From Progne subis subis (Eukaryota > Chordata > Aves > Passeriformes > Hirundinidae), in contig JAKJHU010000995.1 in the NCBI GenBank assembly GCA_022316685.1, positions 36,835 to 100,834 on the forward strand: a DNA stretch of 64,000 nt. Reading direction: 5' to 3'. The notes beneath the pieces are model-generated. The model did no database searches, had not been told where the DNA came from, and was given only the letters and a program-made list of their open reading frames with translations. The position numbers and the translations under genes are program-made. The first letter of the stretch is position 1. Each line of letters begins with the position of its first letter. Below are positions 60,161 through 64,000 of this stretch, piece by piece.

Positions 60161-63100
60161 GGCCAGTTTGGGTGATTTTAGGCAAAACTGGAGACACTTA
60201 GGGGGAATTTTAGGCACCTTTGGATGATTTTTGGTAAAACCTGGTGGGTTTTAGGGTGGAATTTAGATAATTTTGGATTATTTTAGTCCAATTTGGGTGA
60301 TTTTTAGATAAGCTGGGCTTTTTTAGGGTGGATTTTGGATCCTTTTAGATGAACTGAGGTCTATTTGGTTCGGGTTTAGACCCATTTGGGTGATTTTTGG
60401 CCAAATCTGGTGGGTTTTACAGGGGACTTTAGGTCCCTTTGGGTGATTTTAAGCCAAACCCGGTATTTTCAGGTCGGATTTTATGCCCTTGGGTGAGATT
60501 TAAGGGTGATTTGAGGGCATTTTTGCATGGGTTTTCAACCAGTTTGGGCTATTTTACGCCTCCTTGGTTGGATTTTTGACTCCTTTGTATGATTTTAACA
60601 CTTTGGCTGACTTAAGGCCAGATCATGGATTTAGGGTGGATTTTAGGCCCCTCTGTTATTGAAATCTACTTGGTGGGGATTGCAAGCCTCTTTGGGTGAT
60701 TTGAAGCCAAACCTGGTTGGGTTTAGGGTGGATTTTCGGCCCGTCTGGGTAATTTTTTAAGACCCTTTTGTGTGATTCTTAGCTAAAATGGGCCCTTTTA
60801 AGATCATATGTTGCCTTGACCGCACTTTTTTCCCCTCAGAATTCCTGCCCTTTCCTTGACCCCGGGTCTTGGGGGTCTTGGTGCTGAAAGTGGCTGCTCC
60901 CAGTATGTGCCCAGTTACCCCTGCTGTGTGGTTCGACTTTCCTCGGCACTCCCAATATGAGCCCAGTCACTCCCAGTATGGGCCTGGTCACTTCCTCTCA
61001 TTCCTTGTCATTCCTTGTCATTCCTTGTCATTCCATATTGTGATTTCATTTACTCCCAGCACAGTCCCAGTTGCTCTCAGGTACTCCCACATTCGTCCAG
61101 TGTGTTCCCAGTTCTCCCAGTTGCCCCTAGCATAGTCCTAGGCACTCCCAGTATGATCCCAGTCTCTCCCAGCAGGGCCCCAGGCACTCCCACTTGCTCC
61201 CAGTGTCCCCAGCATGGTCCCAGTTTCCCCCAGCACATAGCCAGTCTCTCCCAGTTTGGTCCCAGTCACCACCTCTATGGTCTCAGACATTCCCAGTATA
61301 TCCCAGTGTCCCTGGACATTCTCATAGTCATTCCCAGGCACTCCCAGTTACCTCAGTTTGGTTCACTTGCCCCCAGTTTTATCCCAGTTGCTCCCAGTTC
61401 CTCCCCGTGTGTCCCCACTTGGCTGCCACCATGGGCCTGATATCTCCCAGTAACCCCCAGTCAGGGTCCATTAACACCCACTCTAATCCCAGTGTGATTG
61501 TAGTTACTCTCAATATGATGCCAGTCACTTGCAGCCTAATTCCAGTCACTCCCAGTCACTCGCAGTCTAATGCCAGTGGCTCCCAGTGTGATCCCAGTTG
61601 CTCCATTTCAATGCCAGCATGACCCCAGTAGCCTCCAGTATAATCCCAGTTGCTCCTTGTCTCTCCCAGTATATCCCAGTCACAGCCAGCATGCTCCCAG
61701 TCACTCCCACCTCATCCCAGGTGCTCTCATCATGATTCCAGTTGCTCACAAAAACTTCTATTGAATCCCAGTATGATTCCAATCACCCTTAGTTTGATCC
61801 CAGTTCTCCCCAGCATGGACCCAGCTGTTCCCATGGTTATCCCGGTATGATCCCAGTTGCTCCAGCATAGTTCCACTTGTTCCCAGTTCCTGCCAGTATG
61901 ATCCCAGTTTCCCCTGGAATAGTCCCAGTCCCTCTCAGCATGGTCCCAGTCATGCCCAGTTGCCCTCAGTGTAGATCCAGTCACTCCCAGTTTCCTGCAG
62001 CATGGTCCCAGTCATTCCCAGCATGGTCCCAGCTGTTCCCAGTGTTGTTCCAGTCCCCCCCAGTATGGTTCCAGACCCTCCCAGTATATCCCAGTTGCAC
62101 TCAGCATGTTCATCATCTCTTGAAGTGGGTGTACACCCACCCCACACCTTTTCACCTTTCTTTGTTGAACAATTAGAACAGGAACAAAATGTGTGTTTTG
62201 GAACAAAAGGAATCAGGTGAAACTTTAAACTGCCCATATGTTTTACCATCACTCAGGGTCTGCTGCTGCTGAAGGGCCTCTTTATCACAGTGAGGGCTTG
62301 AAGAGCCTCTTCTGGATGAGGCTTTTCATGTTTATCTGAGAGGAAAGAAGGTTTAACTCCTGTTAGCCGAATCAGTTAGTTCAAGTGACTTGCTTTTAGT
62401 TTTAGGAACTTGCTGTTGACTTTAAGAGGAGTTGGCATGAGTGACATCTGAAAGGTGGCTGTTAGTAATTTTTAGCATGAAAATGCTTTGTTGAAATGCT
62501 GTAACTGAAATGGTAGGATTTTTGTGAGAGAAAAATAAAAATCTTGGTGCTTCCGTTTTTTGTTGGAGGGTAAAAACAGCATGTAAATGATTATAAATTT
62601 TAAACAGAAGAAATTATCAAATTAAACCAAAATTCTAAATCACTTTGCATTATATTGTAACTTCAATGCACACCTGCAAAGAAGAGAGTTTACTATTGTT
62701 AGGACTAAACTGTTGAGAGTATTTAAAAACAGTATTAGAACAGATATTTGTTTTAATGGTGACTATTTGTTGTGTCCGATTGTTGAAAGCATAATTCTGT
62801 GGTGAGTCCTTTCTGGGTTTTTTCTGCCTGTTGACCATCTGCATTCCCACGGGCAGTGGGCTGTGGCAGCGTGGCTGGGAGGGACGCCCGCCGCTCCCCG
62901 CGGCCATCCTGCCCGTGCTCTGCTCTCCGGGCCCGGTGTGGGGGCGCGGCGCTGCTCGGGGCCCCTCAGGATGGGGTTACTCGTGGGAAGCGTAGAATAA
63001 GGACTTTACAATTAGAAATTGTACAGCAGGTATGTTTTCTGTCCAGCTGGGACACACGGGGGGATGTCTCCTCCAAAGCGTGCGTCCCTGGTCAGAGCAA

Positions 63101-64000
63101 GGTCCAGGTTTAAATACACATTGATCCCACAAACCCACACCTCCCCACCCGCCCATTCCCCGCCTTCTCTCGCTTTGTATTCTAATTAGCTGTCACAGCT
63201 CCTGGTGCTCCTGAGCTGGGCTCTTGGGAGGAAGGCCGATGTCTTCCTCAGGTTGATCTTCGCTTCTGGGCAGGCACAGTGGAGGTTTGGCTCTTTTTCA
63301 GGTCACTTTTCGCTTGCCAAAAATTAGGAGCTTGATTTTGCTGGATTCAAGCCACAAAGTTGTGCTTTGTCTATTTGTGACAAATCCCTAGGTCCCGCTT
63401 TGCTGAGTTCCAACATTATACATCTTACCTGTATGACTTCTACTCAGTAACTACCTAACAACCAGGCTTCATAGCGAATCTTCTATGTGTTCTCAGTACA
63501 AGCTGTTTCTCTACTTCTACAAATCACCAAAAGCTGCTTCTAAAATCTTGTATTTTTATATCCATAAACATCCTCCGTATCACGTGTAGTTAGGTTTTTC
63601 TCTAGTACAGTCTCAGCGTCCGAGGGCCCGCAGCAGACGGGAGTTGGGGCTGTTGTAGGAGCGGTGGCAGTGGCTGGTAGGGCTTTCCCAGCTTACAAGA
63701 TGCTGGCCACGCTTTACCGGGTGAATTTTGCTGTGCTGGGGGAGGCAGGGAACGCGGTGCCGCTTCTGTTGTGCTTTGTAGTTGCCTGAGGCTTCGCACG
63801 CTCCCCTCTCTCGCCGTCTCTGTCGCTGCTGCTGCGCTTTCGCAGAGGCTGGGCTGAGAGGGGGCACGCCGCTAGGAAGGGTCTCCCCGGCCCCGACCAC
63901 CCGCCCCACTCGGCTCTGCCTGAGGCCACATGGTGCGGGGCAGCAACAGCATTTTGGGATATTCAGGGTCCCCTCTTGGAGTCATGCACCCCCCACTCCC

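Overview
The window looks like a highly duplicated, repeat-rich piece of a passerine bird genome. The supporting signs are tandem-linker C2H2 zinc-finger genes without KRAB, a PIM-type serine/threonine kinase gene with a degraded tandem neighbour, CR1 LINE 3' ends, several avian-type endogenous retroviruses (ERVs), and large fields of GC-rich and phased minisatellites. There are no bacterial features, tRNAs or CRISPR arrays.

Layout. (1) About 1-8540 (arm A) and 14656-23371 (arm B) are inverted copies of one block, about 97-99% identical where I compared them by eye, around a spacer of about 6.1 kb. A third copy (C, 52034-64000) lies in the same orientation as A and also matches A's spacer up to about 12665. 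A partial fourth copy (D, about 28600-31782) lies in B's orientation. Each complete block holds, in A order: a gammaretrovirus-like LTR with a 4-bp target duplication; a C2H2 zinc-finger gene on the minus strand; a CTGGGA minisatellite; an unassigned segment with a poly(A) signal; a hexamer (RGTNYN) array; an A-tract-phased satellite; an isolated exon matching the P-loop exon of RAB4-type GTPases; its G-rich intron; a CpG-rich promoter with a RAB4-like first exon; more hexamer arrays; a TTTTAGG-phased satellite; GC-box repeats; and a second minisatellite.

(2) About 23372-34765 is mosaic: a 15-bp minisatellite, partial block copies, a (GGGAGA)n tract beside a CpG-rich segment, a CR1 end, LTR fragments, a 40-bp GC-box array, block D, a cluster of X-X2-Y modules like those of MHC class II promoters (32420-32643), and simple satellites.

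(3) 34766-42500 is a PIM kinase locus. An ERVL-like LTR lies just upstream. Five exons with good splice sites encode a kinase domain with all catalytic motifs. A young 4.6-kb ERV (two LTRs of about 883-885 bp, 5-bp target duplication, gag and env remnants, no pol) sits in the intron between the P-loop/catalytic exons and the substrate-lobe exons. A degenerate second PIM exon follows.

(4) About 45570-52523 is an ERV graveyard: class II (betaretrovirus-like) RT and dUTPase fragments, a solo ERVL-like LTR, then class I (gammaretrovirus-like) integrase and env fragments ending in an LTR that is the same LTR seen as solo LTRs in A and B.

How it fits together: the zinc-finger gene, an LTR and a captured RAB4 5' end have been amplified together inside a satellite-rich block. 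The PIM locus appears to be a separate single-copy insertion between block copies. All distances and identities are read by eye. Family names rest on motif recognition and not on database searches.
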